Assembly (NCBI GenBank): GCA_019635435.1
Contig: JAHBZM010000001.1
Location: forward strand, 3,100,001-3,164,000
Length of the DNA: 64,000 nt
Direction of reading: 5' to 3'
Source of the DNA: Ramlibacter sp.
GTDB lineage: Bacteria > Pseudomonadota > Gammaproteobacteria > Burkholderiales > Burkholderiaceae_C
Under the pieces are notes generated by a model. That model worked only from the letters and a program-made list of their open reading frames with translations, had not been told where the DNA came from and ran no database searches. The position numbers and the translations under genes were made by a program. Below, in pieces: positions 8,977-19,308 of the stretch; the stretch's first letter is position 1, and each line of letters starts with the position of its first letter.

Positions 8977-11900
8977 ATGTCCATCCATGCCGCCCTGAAC
9001 CACGTCACCCACTACCGGTACGACCGGCCCGTCACGCTCGGGCCCCAGGTCATCCGGCTCAGGCCGGCGCCCCACTGCCGCAGCAATGTCATCTCGTACT
9101 CGCTGCGCATCGAGCCCGAGGGCCACTTCGTCAACTGGCAGCAGGACCCGTTCGCCAACTACCAGGCGCGCGTGGTGTTTCCCGCCAAGGTCACCGAGTT
9201 CAAGGTCACGGTCGACCTCGTGGTCGAAATGGCGGTCTACAACCCGTTCGATTTTTTCCTCGAGCCCGCGGCCGAAAATTTCCCGTTCAGCTACAGCAAG
9301 GCCCTGGCCGCCGAACTCGCGCCTTATCTCGTGGCCGACCCGGTCACGCCACTGGTCGAGGCCTACCTCGACAAGATCGACCGCACCGAGCGCCGCACCA
9401 TTGACTTCCTGGTGGCCCTGAACCAGCAGGTGGCGCAGGACATCCGCTACCTGATCCGCATGGAGCCCGGCGTGCAGACGCCTGAGGAAACGCTCGCCAA
9501 CGCCAGCGGCTCCTGCCGCGACTCGGGCTGGCTGCTGGTGCAGCTGCTGCGCCACTGCGGGTTGGCGGCGCGCTTCGTGTCGGGCTACCTGATCCAGCTC
9601 ACCCCCGACGTCAAGGCGCTGGACGGCCCCAGCGGCACCACGGTGGATTTCACCGACCTGCACGCCTGGTGCGAGGTCTACCTGCCCGGCGCTGGCTGGA
9701 TCGGACTGGACGCCACCTCGGGCCTGCTCGCGGGCGAAGGCCACATCCCGCTGGCCTGCACGCCGCAGCCCTCCAGCGCCGCGCCCATCGAGGGCGGCGT
9801 GGACAAGGCCGAGGTCGAGTTCGGCCACGCCATGGTGGTCACGCGCATCCACGAATCCCCGCGCGTGACCAAGCCCTACACCGAGGAACAATGGGCCAAG
9901 GTGCTGGCGCTGGGCGAGGCCGTCGATGCCGAGCTGGTGAGCGGCGACGTGCGCCTGACCATGGGCGGTGAACCCACCTTCGTGGCGGTCAATGACCGCG
10001 ATGCACCCGAGTGGAACACCGACGCCCTGGGCCCCACCAAGCGCGGCTTTGCAACGGAACTGGTGCAGAAGCTGCGCGCCGAATACGGCGAAGGCGGCTT
10101 CTTGCACTTTGGCCAGGGCAAGTGGTACCCCGGCGAGCAATTGCCGCGCTGGGCCCTGTCGATCTGCTGGCGCGCCGACGGCCAGCCAGCTTGGAAAGAC
10201 CCCACGCTGTTTGCCGATGAGCGTGTGCCATCGCACTACACCAGTGAAGACGCCAAACGCTTCACCCACCTGCTGGCCAGCAAACTCCATCTCAGCCCAC
10301 GCTTCATCCAGCCCGGCTACGAAGACGTTTTCTACTACCTCTGGCGCGAGCGCCGGCTGCCTGTGAACGTCGATCCGTTCGACTCGCGGCTGGATGACGA
10401 GATGGAGCGGGCCCGCCTGCGGCGCGTGTTCGAGCAGAAGCTGGACACCGTGGTGGGCTATGTGCTGCCCCTGCAACCCGGCTCGGCCGCCGGGCGCGAC
10501 AACCCCAAACTGCAGGGCCATGTCTGGAGCACCGGGCCCTGGTTCTTCCGCGACGACCGCATGTACCTGATCCCGGGTGATTCGCCCATGGGCCTGCGCC
10601 TGCCGCTTGATGCGCTGCCCTGGGTCAGCAAGGCCGACTACCCGTACCTCGTCGAGCAGGACCCGAGCGCGCCGCGCAGCGCCCTGCCCGCGGCCGCCTC
10701 GCTGCAGGCCCGTTATGCCACCACACCGGCCGTCAGCGGCGGCCGGGACCTGCCCTACCTTGCAGGCGCCAGCCAGCCCGGCGAGGCCCAGCGCCTGCGC
10801 CAGGACGGCCTGGGCCGCCACGACGCCCCGGGCAACGCCAGCGCACCCGGCCAGCCCGAGCCCGAAGGCTTCATGCAGCCGCCCACCCGCTTCGAGTCGG
10901 CCCATGGCTACACCCGCACCGCGCTGTGCGTGGAGGCGCGCGACCCGCGCCGCGCCAACGGCCCCAAGGCCGAGCGCCAGGGCAGCCCCTCGTCCATGCT
11001 CTACGTCTTCATGCCGCCGCTGGAGCGGCTCGAGGACTACCTGGACCTGCTGGCCGCCGTCGAGGCCACGGCCGCGGAACTGGGCGTGAAGATCGTCATC
11101 GAGGGCTACCCGCCGCCGCGCGACCCGCGCCTGAAGCTGCTGCAGGTCACGCCCGACCCGGGCGTGATCGAGGTCAACATCCACCCGGCGCACAACTGGG
11201 GCGAACTGGTCCAGCACACCGAATTCCTGTACCAGGCCGCGTTTGAAAGCCGCCTGAGCGCCGAAAAGTTCATGACCGACGGGCGCCACACCGGCACCGG
11301 TGGCGGCAACCATTTTGTGATGGGCGGCGCCACGCCGGCCGACAGCCCGTTCCTGCGCAAGCCCGAACTGCTCGCCAGCCTGGTGCTGTACTGGCACAAC
11401 CACCCCAGCCTGAGCTACCTGTTCAGCGGCATGTTCATCGGCCCGACCAGCCAGGCCCCGCGCGTGGACGAAGCCCGCAACGACCAGCTCTACGAGCTGG
11501 AAATCGCGCTGCGCCAGATCGAAAAGAACCGCGAGATCCACGGCCAGGACATGCCGCCCTGGCTGGTGGACCGCACGCTGCGCAACATCCTGATCGACGT
11601 CACGGGCAACACCCACCGCAGCGAGTTCTGCATCGACAAGATGTACTCGCCCGACTCGGCCACCGGCCGGCTGGGCCTGCTGGAGCTGCGCGCCTTTGAA
11701 ATGCCACCGCATGCGCGCATGAGCATTGCCCAGCAGCTGCTGATCCGCGCCCTCGTGGCCCGCTTCTGGAAGACCCCTTACCGGGCACCGGCCACACGCT
11801 GGGGCACGGCCCTGCACGACCAGTTCCTGCTGCCGACCTTTGTGAAGATGGACCTGAACGACGTGCTGGCCGAGATGCGCGAGGCCGGCTATGCCTTCGA

Positions 11901-12495
11901 CACCGCATGGTTCGCGCCCCATTTCGAGTTCCGCTTCCCGCTGGTGGGCGAGGTGCAGTCGCGCGGCATGGAGCTCACGCTGCGCAACGCGCTCGAGCCC
12001 TGGCATGTGATGGGCGAGGAAGGCGCGCCCGGCGGCACGGCGCGCTATGTGGATTCGTCGCTGGAACGCATCGAGGTGCGCGTCACCGGCCTCAATGAAA
12101 GCCGCTATGTGGTCACCGTCAATGGCCATGCGCTGCCGCTGCAGCCGACCGGCACCATGGGCGAGTACGTGGCCGGCGTGCGCTACAAGGCCTGGAACCC
12201 GCCGTCGTCGCTGCACCCCAGCATCGCCACCCACGCGCCGCTGACCTTTGACATTGTCGACACCTGGATGAACCGCTCGCTGGGTGGCTGCCAGTACCAC
12301 GTGGCCCACCCGGGCGGGCGCAACTACGACACCTTCCCGGTCAACTCGTACGAGGCCGAAAGCCGCCGGCTGTCGCGCTTCTTCCGCATGGGCCACACCC
12401 CGGGTGCCTTGCAGGTCCCGCCGGCCACCATCCATGTGGCGGGCAGCCGCGAGTTTCCGTTCACGCTCGACCTGCGGTCGCCACCGCCGGGCTGA
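8977..12495 (+). CDS. Transglutaminase-like/DUF2126 large protein
   Basis: A 1172-residue protein. Residues 1-100 are a transglutaminase N-terminal domain. The transglutaminase core has the expected triad: Cys180 (ASGSCRDSGW), His229 (FTDLHAWCEV) and Asp245 (GLDATSG). From about residue 310 the DUF2126 region runs to the end (DVRLTMGGEPTFV, then HTGTGGGNHFVMGG and SVEVNIHPAHNW-like stretches). A variable Ala/Gly/Pro-rich linker occupies roughly residues 565-645. The family co-occurs with alpha-E and ATP-grasp proteins and is predicted to cleave or form isopeptide-type bonds. The ATG at 8977 matches the family start MSIHAALNHVTHYRYDRP; upstream frame is non-coding. No strong ribosome site is seen. 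Confidence 0.9.
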   Translation: MSIHAALNHVTHYRYDRPVTLGPQVIRLRPAPHCRSNVISYSLRIEPEGHFVNWQQDPFANYQARVVFPAKVTEFKVTVDLVVEMAVYNPFDFFLEPAAENFPFSYSKALAAELAPYLVADPVTPLVEAYLDKIDRTERRTIDFLVALNQQVAQDIRYLIRMEPGVQTPEETLANASGSCRDSGWLLVQLLRHCGLAARFVSGYLIQLTPDVKALDGPSGTTVDFTDLHAWCEVYLPGAGWIGLDATSGLLAGEGHIPLACTPQPSSAAPIEGGVDKAEVEFGHAMVVTRIHESPRVTKPYTEEQWAKVLALGEAVDAELVSGDVRLTMGGEPTFVAVNDRDAPEWNTDALGPTKRGFATELVQKLRAEYGEGGFLHFGQGKWYPGEQLPRWALSICWRADGQPAWKDPTLFADERVPSHYTSEDAKRFTHLLASKLHLSPRFIQPGYEDVFYYLWRERRLPVNVDPFDSRLDDEMERARLRRVFEQKLDTVVGYVLPLQPGSAAGRDNPKLQGHVWSTGPWFFRDDRMYLIPGDSPMGLRLPLDALPWVSKADYPYLVEQDPSAPRSALPAAASLQARYATTPAVSGGRDLPYLAGASQPGEAQRLRQDGLGRHDAPGNASAPGQPEPEGFMQPPTRFESAHGYTRTALCVEARDPRRANGPKAERQGSPSSMLYVFMPPLERLEDYLDLLAAVEATAAELGVKIVIEGYPPPRDPRLKLLQVTPDPGVIEVNIHPAHNWGELVQHTEFLYQAAFESRLSAEKFMTDGRHTGTGGGNHFVMGGATPADSPFLRKPELLASLVLYWHNHPSLSYLFSGMFIGPTSQAPRVDEARNDQLYELEIALRQIEKNREIHGQDMPPWLVDRTLRNILIDVTGNTHRSEFCIDKMYSPDSATGRLGLLELRAFEMPPHARMSIAQQLLIRALVARFWKTPYRAPATRWGTALHDQFLLPTFVKMDLNDVLAEMREAGYAFDTAWFAPHFEFRFPLVGEVQSRGMELTLRNALEPWHVMGEEGAPGGTARYVDSSLERIEVRVTGLNESRYVVTVNGHALPLQPTGTMGEYVAGVRYKAWNPPSSLHPSIATHAPLTFDIVDTWMNRSLGGCQYHVAHPGGRNYDTFPVNSYEAESRRLSRFFRMGHTPGALQVPPATIHVAGSREFPFTLDLRSPPPG

Positions 12496-12515
12496 TGGCG
12501 TCGCCCCCTCTCTCG

Positions 12516-12540
12516 AAAGGCCCGCTGCGCGGGCCTTTTT
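12516..12540 (+). terminator. Rho-independent terminator after the DUF2126 gene
   Basis: A 10-bp perfect stem (AAAGGCCCGC/GCGGGCCTTT) with a TGC loop and a following T-run, starting 20 bp after the stop codon. It separates the DUF2126 gene from the TetR operon. Confidence 0.85.
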
Positions 12541-12587
12541 CGTTCTGGGGGCGGCGCTTGCAAGGCTGCGGATTCAGCGGTATAAAC

Positions 12588-12601
12588 CAAACGATCGTTT
12601 G
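12588..12601. promoter_or_regulatory. Perfect palindrome, probable TetR operator
   Basis: CAAACGATCGTTTG is a perfect 14-bp palindrome lying 7 bp before the TetR start codon and just after a TATAAA-like sequence at 12581-12586. TetR-family proteins commonly repress their own operon from such a site. The spacing implies a very short leader or a promoter covered by the bound repressor. The function is inferred from position and symmetry. Confidence 0.65.
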
Positions 12602-12608
12602 TTATCTT

Positions 12609-13214
12609 ATGCGCCAGACACCTCCCCCCGATGCCCAAAGGGCCGACAACCGCCTGCAGGCCGTGCTCGACGCCGCGGCCCGCCTGTTTGCTGGGCGTGG
12701 CTACTCCGCCACTTCCATGCGCGACATCGCCGAAGCCGCGGGCATGCTGCCGGGCTCGCTGTACTACCACTTCCCGGCCAAGGAGGCGCTGCTGGCCGCG
12801 GTCTACGAAGCCGGGGTGCGCGGCATCGTGGACGCCGCGCACAACGCCATCGCGCGCGAGACCGCGCCCTGGGCCCGGCTTGAGGCCGCCTGCGTGGCGC
12901 ATCTGCAGACCGTGCTGGAAAGCAGCGACTACGCGCAGGTCCTGATCCGCGTGCTGCCCGAAGACGTGCCCTCGGTCGCGGCCCGCCTGGGCACGCTGCG
13001 CGCCGAATACGAAGCCCTGTTCCGCGACCTGGTCGCGGCCCTGCCCCTGCCAGCCGGCACCGACCGCCGTGCGCTGCGCCTGATGCTGATCGGCGCGCTC
13101 AACTGGTCGCGCTTCTGGTACCGCGAGGACGGGCGCGACTCGCCGCGCCAGATCGCCAAACGCTTTGTGCACCTGCTGCGCGATGCGCAACAACCCCAAG
13201 GAGACGCCCCATGA
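12609..13214 (+). CDS. TetR-family transcriptional regulator of the mutase operon
   Basis: About 201 residues. The N-terminal helix-turn-helix is typical (LDAAARLFAGRGYSATSMRD, then AAGMLPGSLYYHFPAKEALL); the C-terminal ligand domain is helical and not diagnostic. The ATG at 12609 follows the palindrome directly; the frame stays open upstream but runs through the preceding terminator. Its stop overlaps the next start (ATGA at 13211-13214), so it is the first gene of the mutase operon and probably controls it. TetR regulators of acyl-CoA catabolism often sense an acyl-CoA; that is a reasonable guess here. Confidence 0.9.
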   Translation: MRQTPPPDAQRADNRLQAVLDAAARLFAGRGYSATSMRDIAEAAGMLPGSLYYHFPAKEALLAAVYEAGVRGIVDAAHNAIARETAPWARLEAACVAHLQTVLESSDYAQVLIRVLPEDVPSVAARLGTLRAEYEALFRDLVAALPLPAGTDRRALRLMLIGALNWSRFWYREDGRDSPRQIAKRFVHLLRDAQQPQGDAP

Positions 13215-13633
13215 GCGAAAGACCCCCCAAGGTGGTCGTGACCAAGATCGGTTTCGACGGCCACGACCGCGGCAGCCGCGTGGTGGCGGCCTACCTGCGT
13301 GACGCCGGCATGGAAGTGGTTTACACACCGCCGTGGCAGGACATTGCCACCGTGGTCAAGCTTGCGCTGGAAGAAGACGCCGACGTGATCGGCATTTCGT
13401 CGCTCGCCACCGACCACCTGCTGGTGCCCCAGCTGATGGCCGCCCTGCGCGAGGCCGACATGGCGGACGTGGCGGTGATCGTGGGCGGCATCGTCCCGGC
13501 GCGCGACGAGAAGGCCCTGCTCGAGGCCGGCGTCGCCCGGGTATTCCACCCCGGCGCCGGGCTCGAGACCATTGCCGTTGAAGTGCGCGCGCTGGCCGCA
13601 GCCCGCCGCGCCCAGCTGGAGGCCTCCGAATGA
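13211..13633 (+). CDS. B12-binding small subunit of an acyl-CoA mutase
   Basis: A 140-residue cobalamin-binding domain of the methylmalonyl-CoA mutase C-terminal type. KIGFDGHDRGSRVV supplies the DxHxxG motif with the upper-axial His. GISSLATDHL and VIVGGIVP correspond to the SxL and GG motifs that hold the nucleotide tail. It is a free-standing subunit, as in isobutyryl- and 2-hydroxyisobutyryl-CoA mutases, rather than fused as in methylmalonyl-CoA mutase. It overlaps both neighbours by 4 bp (ATGA), which fits stoichiometric translation with the large subunit. Confidence 0.94.
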   Translation: MSERPPKVVVTKIGFDGHDRGSRVVAAYLRDAGMEVVYTPPWQDIATVVKLALEEDADVIGISSLATDHLLVPQLMAALREADMADVAVIVGGIVPARDEKALLEAGVARVFHPGAGLETIAVEVRALAAARRAQLEASE

Positions 13634-15312
13634 ACCAGCCCGCCCGCCCGGAAATTCCGCAAGCCGAATTCGAGGCCAGCCAGCGCCGCTGGCAACAGGC
13701 GTTTGACGCCAGCCCCGGCGCGGGCAAGCGCGTCGTCAACCGCTCGGGCATCGAGGTCCAGCCGCTTTACGCCCCCGCCGGCGCCGGCGCCGACTACCTC
13801 GCGCAGCAGGGTTTTCCGGGCGAGTACCCCTACACGCGGGGCATTTACGCGTCCATGCACCGGGGCCGCAGCTGGACGCAGCGCCAGCTCATCGGCCTGG
13901 GCGTGCCCGAGGACTACAACAGCCGCTTGCAGGAAATCCTGGCGCAGGGCGCCACGGCGGTCTCGCTGATCCCCTGCAACTCGGTCTACCGCGGCTACGA
14001 CGCCGATGAGGTGCCACCCGAACTGCTGGGCACCTGCGGCACCGTGATCAACTCGGTGGACGACATGGACCGGGCGCTGGCCAACGTGCCACTGGAGCGC
14101 GTGTCGTGCGCCATGAACGATCCCTCGCCGTTCACGCTGCTGGCCTTCATGCTGGGTGTGGCCAGGCGGCGCGGCGTGCCCTGGGACCGCATCACGGGCA
14201 CGTCCAACCAGTCCGACTGCCTCTCGCACTTCGTGGCCAACCACATGTTCTTCCGCATCGCGCTGCCGGGCGCGCGCCGCATCTTCGTGGACCACGTGGC
14301 CTACTGCGGCGAACAGGTGCCGCACTGGAACCCGGTCTCGGTGGTGGGCCAGCACATGCAGCAGGCCGGCGCCACGCCCGCCGAAGCCATGGCCTTCACC
14401 CTGTGCTCTGCCATCCAGTACGCCGACGACTGCGTGGCACGCGGCATGGACCCCGACACCTTCCTGCCGCGCTTCACCTTCTTCTTTGACATCTCGATGA
14501 GCCTGTTCGAGGAAGTGGCCAAGTTCCGCGCCGGGCGGCGCCTGTGGGCGAAGATCGCCCGCGAACGCTTTGGCGCCAAGGACCCGCGCTCCTGGCGCTT
14601 CAAGTTCCATGGCCAGACCTCGGGCGTGGACCTGACGCGCCAGCAGCCACTGAACAACATTGCGCGGGTCACCACGCAGGCCATCGCCGGCATCCTGGGC
14701 GGGCTGCAGTCGCTGCACACCGACAGCTTCGACGAAGTGCTGTCGGTCCCGACCGCCGAAGGCGCGCGCATTGCCGTGGCCACGCAGAACATCCTGCGCG
14801 AGGAAGGCCGGCTGACCGACGTGATCGACCCGCTGGGCGGTTCGTACTACGTCGAGGCCCTGACCGACCAGATGCAGCAGCAGATCGAGGCCATCATCGC
14901 CAGGGTGGACGCGGCCGGCGGCATGGGCAAGGCGGTCGAGGCCGGCCTGGTGCAGCGCATGATTGGCGAGTCGGCCTTCGCCTTCCAGCAGCGCGTGGAA
15001 AGCGGCGAGCAGACCATCGTGGGCGTCAACGCCTTCCAGGTCGAGGAAAACGCCGACGACTACCCGGGCCAGGCCTATCCCGAACGCAGCCGCATCGATG
15101 CCCAGATCGCCCGCCTCAAGGCCTTCAAGGCCGGGCGCTCGCAGCGCGCCGCCACCCAGGCGCTGGACGCGCTGGCGCGCGCGGCCCAGTCGGCCACCGA
15201 CAACGTGTTCGCCGGCGTGGTCGACGCGGCCGGGGCCGGTGCGACGCACGGGGAAATCTGCGCCTGCCTGCGCCGCGAGCTGGGCTTTGGCCAGCCGCTC
15301 GCAGTGGTCTGA
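13630..15312 (+). CDS. Large subunit of a B12-dependent acyl-CoA mutase, substrate unknown
   Basis: A 560-residue TIM-barrel subunit of the methylmalonyl-CoA mutase superfamily. Shared features include SWTQRQLIGLG (residues 81-91), RGYDADE, TSNQSD and VGQHMQQAGA, with His242 at the position of the methylmalonyl-CoA mutase catalytic His244. Specificity positions differ: Leu87 replaces Tyr89, Asn204 replaces the carboxylate-binding Arg207, and Ile114 stands where 2-hydroxyisobutyryl-CoA mutase has Asp117. The usual FDLPT segment reads LIPCNSVYRGYD. So it is probably not methylmalonyl-CoA or 2-hydroxyisobutyryl-CoA mutase; a branched, uncharged acyl-CoA is more likely. The alignment was made by eye, with matching lengths between anchors. 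Confidence 0.9.
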   Translation: MNQPARPEIPQAEFEASQRRWQQAFDASPGAGKRVVNRSGIEVQPLYAPAGAGADYLAQQGFPGEYPYTRGIYASMHRGRSWTQRQLIGLGVPEDYNSRLQEILAQGATAVSLIPCNSVYRGYDADEVPPELLGTCGTVINSVDDMDRALANVPLERVSCAMNDPSPFTLLAFMLGVARRRGVPWDRITGTSNQSDCLSHFVANHMFFRIALPGARRIFVDHVAYCGEQVPHWNPVSVVGQHMQQAGATPAEAMAFTLCSAIQYADDCVARGMDPDTFLPRFTFFFDISMSLFEEVAKFRAGRRLWAKIARERFGAKDPRSWRFKFHGQTSGVDLTRQQPLNNIARVTTQAIAGILGGLQSLHTDSFDEVLSVPTAEGARIAVATQNILREEGRLTDVIDPLGGSYYVEALTDQMQQQIEAIIARVDAAGGMGKAVEAGLVQRMIGESAFAFQQRVESGEQTIVGVNAFQVEENADDYPGQAYPERSRIDAQIARLKAFKAGRSQRAATQALDALARAAQSATDNVFAGVVDAAGAGATHGEICACLRRELGFGQPLAVV

Positions 15313-15315
15313 GCC

Positions 15316-16530
<1,215 letters not shown>

Positions 16531-16669
16531 CGGGCGGTGCGCCGGCTCACACCCGGGACACCGGGTTGCGGCATCATTCCTGCAAGCCGCCGCTTATCCG
16601 GCCTGGACGTCGTCGTCATGCAACATGTGCATGGACCGCCACGTGACGGCAATGTGACAATAGGACACA

Positions 16670-19291
16670 GTGGACAAACATACAGATTCAGCCAGCTCGC
16701 TTTTCGACGCTGATGCCCAGGAAGCCCCCGCGGCCCTGGCCGCGGCCCTGGCACCGCTGGCCTCCGCCGGCCACTTTGACGAGCTGCGCGGCACGGCCAA
16801 CCCCTCACCGGACGCTTCCGCGGCCCCCCGTTTTGCAGCCCCTGGCACGCCGCTGGCGCCGCCTTGGGCCCGCTTCTTTGAAAACCTGGGGCGCGACGGC
16901 TTCAACGACCTGAACCGGCGCACCGTGAACCTGGAACGCCAGGTCCGCGACAACGGCATCACCTACAACGTCTATGCCGACGCCAACGGCCCGCAGCGGC
17001 CGTGGTCACTGGACCTGTTTCCGCTGATCATTTCGCACCAGAGCTGGCAGCAGATCGAAACCGGCGTCCTGCAGCGCGTCAAGCTGCTGGACCGCATCAT
17101 GGCCGATGTGTATGGCCCGCAGCGCCTGCTGGCCGATGGCCTGCTGCCCAGTGCGCTGGTGCAGGGACACCCCGGCTACCTGCGCGCCATGCACGGCACA
17201 CGGCCCGCGGGAGGCAATCACCTGCACATCGCGGCCTTTGACATGGCGCGCGACCCGCAGGGCAACTGGTGGGTGGTTTCGCAGCGCACCCAGGCGCCCT
17301 CGGGGCTGGGCTACCTGCTGGAAAACCGGCTGATCATCTCGCGGCTGTTCCCCGAGGCGTTCAGCGACATGCACGTGCAGCGCCTGGCCGCCAGCTACCG
17401 TGCCCTGGTGGACGGCATGCGCGCCATGAGCCACGCCGGGGGCGACGCCCGCATCGTGCTGCTGACCCCGGGGCCCTACAACGAAACCTACTTCGAGCAC
17501 GCCTACCTCGCGCGCTACCTCGGCCTGACCTTGGTCGAAGGCAGCGACCTCACGGTGCGCGGCCAGCACCTGTACCTCAAGACGCTGCAGGGGCTCGAAC
17601 CGGTCCATGGCATCCTCAAGCGGCTGGACGACGAATTCCTTGACCCGCTGGAACTGCGCAGCGACTCGCGGCTGGGCGTGCCGGGGCTGCTGCAGGTCAT
17701 CCGCGCAGGCAACGTGATGATGGCCAACGCCCCGGGGTCGGCCTTCCTGGAGTCGCCGGCCTTCCTGGGCTTCCTGCCGGCGCTGTCGCGCCACCTGCTG
17801 GGCGAGGAGCTGAGCCTGCCGTCGCTGGCCACATGGTGGTGCGGCGAGCGCGCCGCCATGGAGGCCGTGCTGCCGATGCTGGGCGACAGCGTGATCAAAC
17901 CCACCTGGCCCCAGTCCGCCAGCGGCGCCGAACTGGGCCGCGGCCTGTCGCGCGCCCAGCTCGACGAATGGGCCGGGCGCATCATGCGGCGCGGCGACGA
18001 GCACACCGTGCAGGGCTACCTGCCGCTGTCACAGATGCCCACCTGGAAAACCGACGCCAGCGGCGACCACATCGCGCTGCGCTCGGTCATGCTGCGGGTG
18101 TTTGCGGTGTCGGACGGCCCGCAGTCCTGGCGCGTGCTGCCCGGCGGCATGGCCCGCATCGCCAGCGCCAACCTGGAGATCGCCTCGATGCAGCGCGGCG
18201 GCAGCAGCACCGATGTGTGGGTCCTGACCGATGGCGAGGTGGACGCCACCACACTGCTGCCGCAGGAGCACCTGGGCCCCGCCGTCGCCCACCGCAGCCG
18301 GCTGGTGACCAGCCGCGCCGCCGAGAACCTGTTCTGGCTGGGCCGCTACACCGAGCGCGCCGAGAACATCATCCGGCTGGCCCGCCTGACGCTGGAGTGC
18401 CTGAACGGCGAGGACCAGTCCTCGCCCGCGCTGCTGGGCTGGCTCAGCGATCTCGCGATCGACCACGGGCTGGTGCTGCCCACCGTGCCCCCCGCCACGC
18501 AGGGCAGGCGCGTGTTCGAGCGCTCGCTGATTGCCATGCTGAGCGACACCGAGCACGCCACCAGCGTGGGCTACAACCTGCGCGCGCTCAAGCGCGCGGC
18601 CTCGGCGGTGCGCGAGCGCCTGTCGCAGGACCAGTGGAACGTGATCGTGCGGGCCGAGGCCGAGTTCTTCCGCCAGTGCGCCATCTGCACGGATGACGGC
18701 GACTATTCACCCGTGGAGGCCATGCGCATCCTGGACAGCGCCAATGGCGCCATGGCGGCCATGACCGGGGCCCAGACCGACCGCATGATGCGTGACGACG
18801 GCTGGCGCCTGCTGTCCACCGGCCGCCACATCGAGCGCCTGGGGTTCCTGGCCTCGGCGCTGGCCTCGGGCTTCGAGACCGGCACGGTGTTCGACGATGG
18901 CGGCTTCGAGGCCATCGTGGCACTGTTCGACAGCACCATCACCTTCCACGACCAGTACCAGCGGCGCCACGACGTGCCCGCGCTGCTGGACCTGCTGGTG
19001 CTGGACCGCGACAGCCCGCGCTCGCTGGGCTGGGTCGCGCAGACCCTGCGCGGCCGGCTGGCCAAGCTCGAGGGGCTGGCGGCTGGCGAAATCCCCGAGG
19101 TGGCGCAGTCCGTGCCCGACCCGCAGGCGCTCTCGCTCGAACAGCTGTGCGAGCGTGACGCCAGCGGCCACTACACCCGCCTGATCGCGCACCTGCAGCA
19201 TTGCACCGACGCGGCCTGGCGCCTCTCCGACGCCCTGAGCGCGCGCTATTTCACGCATTCGGACGACGCGCGGCAAAGCCTGGGCGCCTGA
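16670..19291 (+). CDS. Circularly permuted ATP-grasp fused to alpha-E domain, set B
   Basis: An 873-residue fusion. After an Ala-rich N-terminal tail of about 65 residues, the DUF404/DUF407 ATP-grasp part shows YNVYADANGPQRPWSLDLFP, YLLENRLIISRLFPEAF, VLLTPGPYNETYFEHAYLAR and GILKRLDDEFLDP. From about residue 544, VTSRAAENLFWLGRYTERAE begins the alpha-E domain. It combines in one chain what set A (3985-6446) makes as two proteins, but with its own sequence, so it is an old paralogue and not a recent copy. The start is GTG at 16670 with only a weak AGGA upstream. The transglutaminase gene follows after 17 bp. Confidence 0.92.
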   Translation: MDKHTDSASSLFDADAQEAPAALAAALAPLASAGHFDELRGTANPSPDASAAPRFAAPGTPLAPPWARFFENLGRDGFNDLNRRTVNLERQVRDNGITYNVYADANGPQRPWSLDLFPLIISHQSWQQIETGVLQRVKLLDRIMADVYGPQRLLADGLLPSALVQGHPGYLRAMHGTRPAGGNHLHIAAFDMARDPQGNWWVVSQRTQAPSGLGYLLENRLIISRLFPEAFSDMHVQRLAASYRALVDGMRAMSHAGGDARIVLLTPGPYNETYFEHAYLARYLGLTLVEGSDLTVRGQHLYLKTLQGLEPVHGILKRLDDEFLDPLELRSDSRLGVPGLLQVIRAGNVMMANAPGSAFLESPAFLGFLPALSRHLLGEELSLPSLATWWCGERAAMEAVLPMLGDSVIKPTWPQSASGAELGRGLSRAQLDEWAGRIMRRGDEHTVQGYLPLSQMPTWKTDASGDHIALRSVMLRVFAVSDGPQSWRVLPGGMARIASANLEIASMQRGGSSTDVWVLTDGEVDATTLLPQEHLGPAVAHRSRLVTSRAAENLFWLGRYTERAENIIRLARLTLECLNGEDQSSPALLGWLSDLAIDHGLVLPTVPPATQGRRVFERSLIAMLSDTEHATSVGYNLRALKRAASAVRERLSQDQWNVIVRAEAEFFRQCAICTDDGDYSPVEAMRILDSANGAMAAMTGAQTDRMMRDDGWRLLSTGRHIERLGFLASALASGFETGTVFDDGGFEAIVALFDSTITFHDQYQRRHDVPALLDLLVLDRDSPRSLGWVAQTLRGRLAKLEGLAAGEIPEVAQSVPDPQALSLEQLCERDASGHYTRLIAHLQHCTDAAWRLSDALSARYFTHSDDARQSLGA

Positions 19292-19308
19292 CTGAGCGCA
19301 ACCCCACC

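Noticed and set aside
8920..12435. Minus-strand open frame of about 1170 codons opposite the DUF2126 gene
   Set aside because: A codon-position shadow of a GC-rich gene. The plus strand carries the transglutaminase triad and family motifs.
13630..15312. Annotation as 2-hydroxyisobutyryl-CoA mutase from the separate small subunit and MeaB neighbour
   Set aside because: The Ile and Asp that mark that enzyme are Leu and Ile here, so the layout alone does not justify the name.
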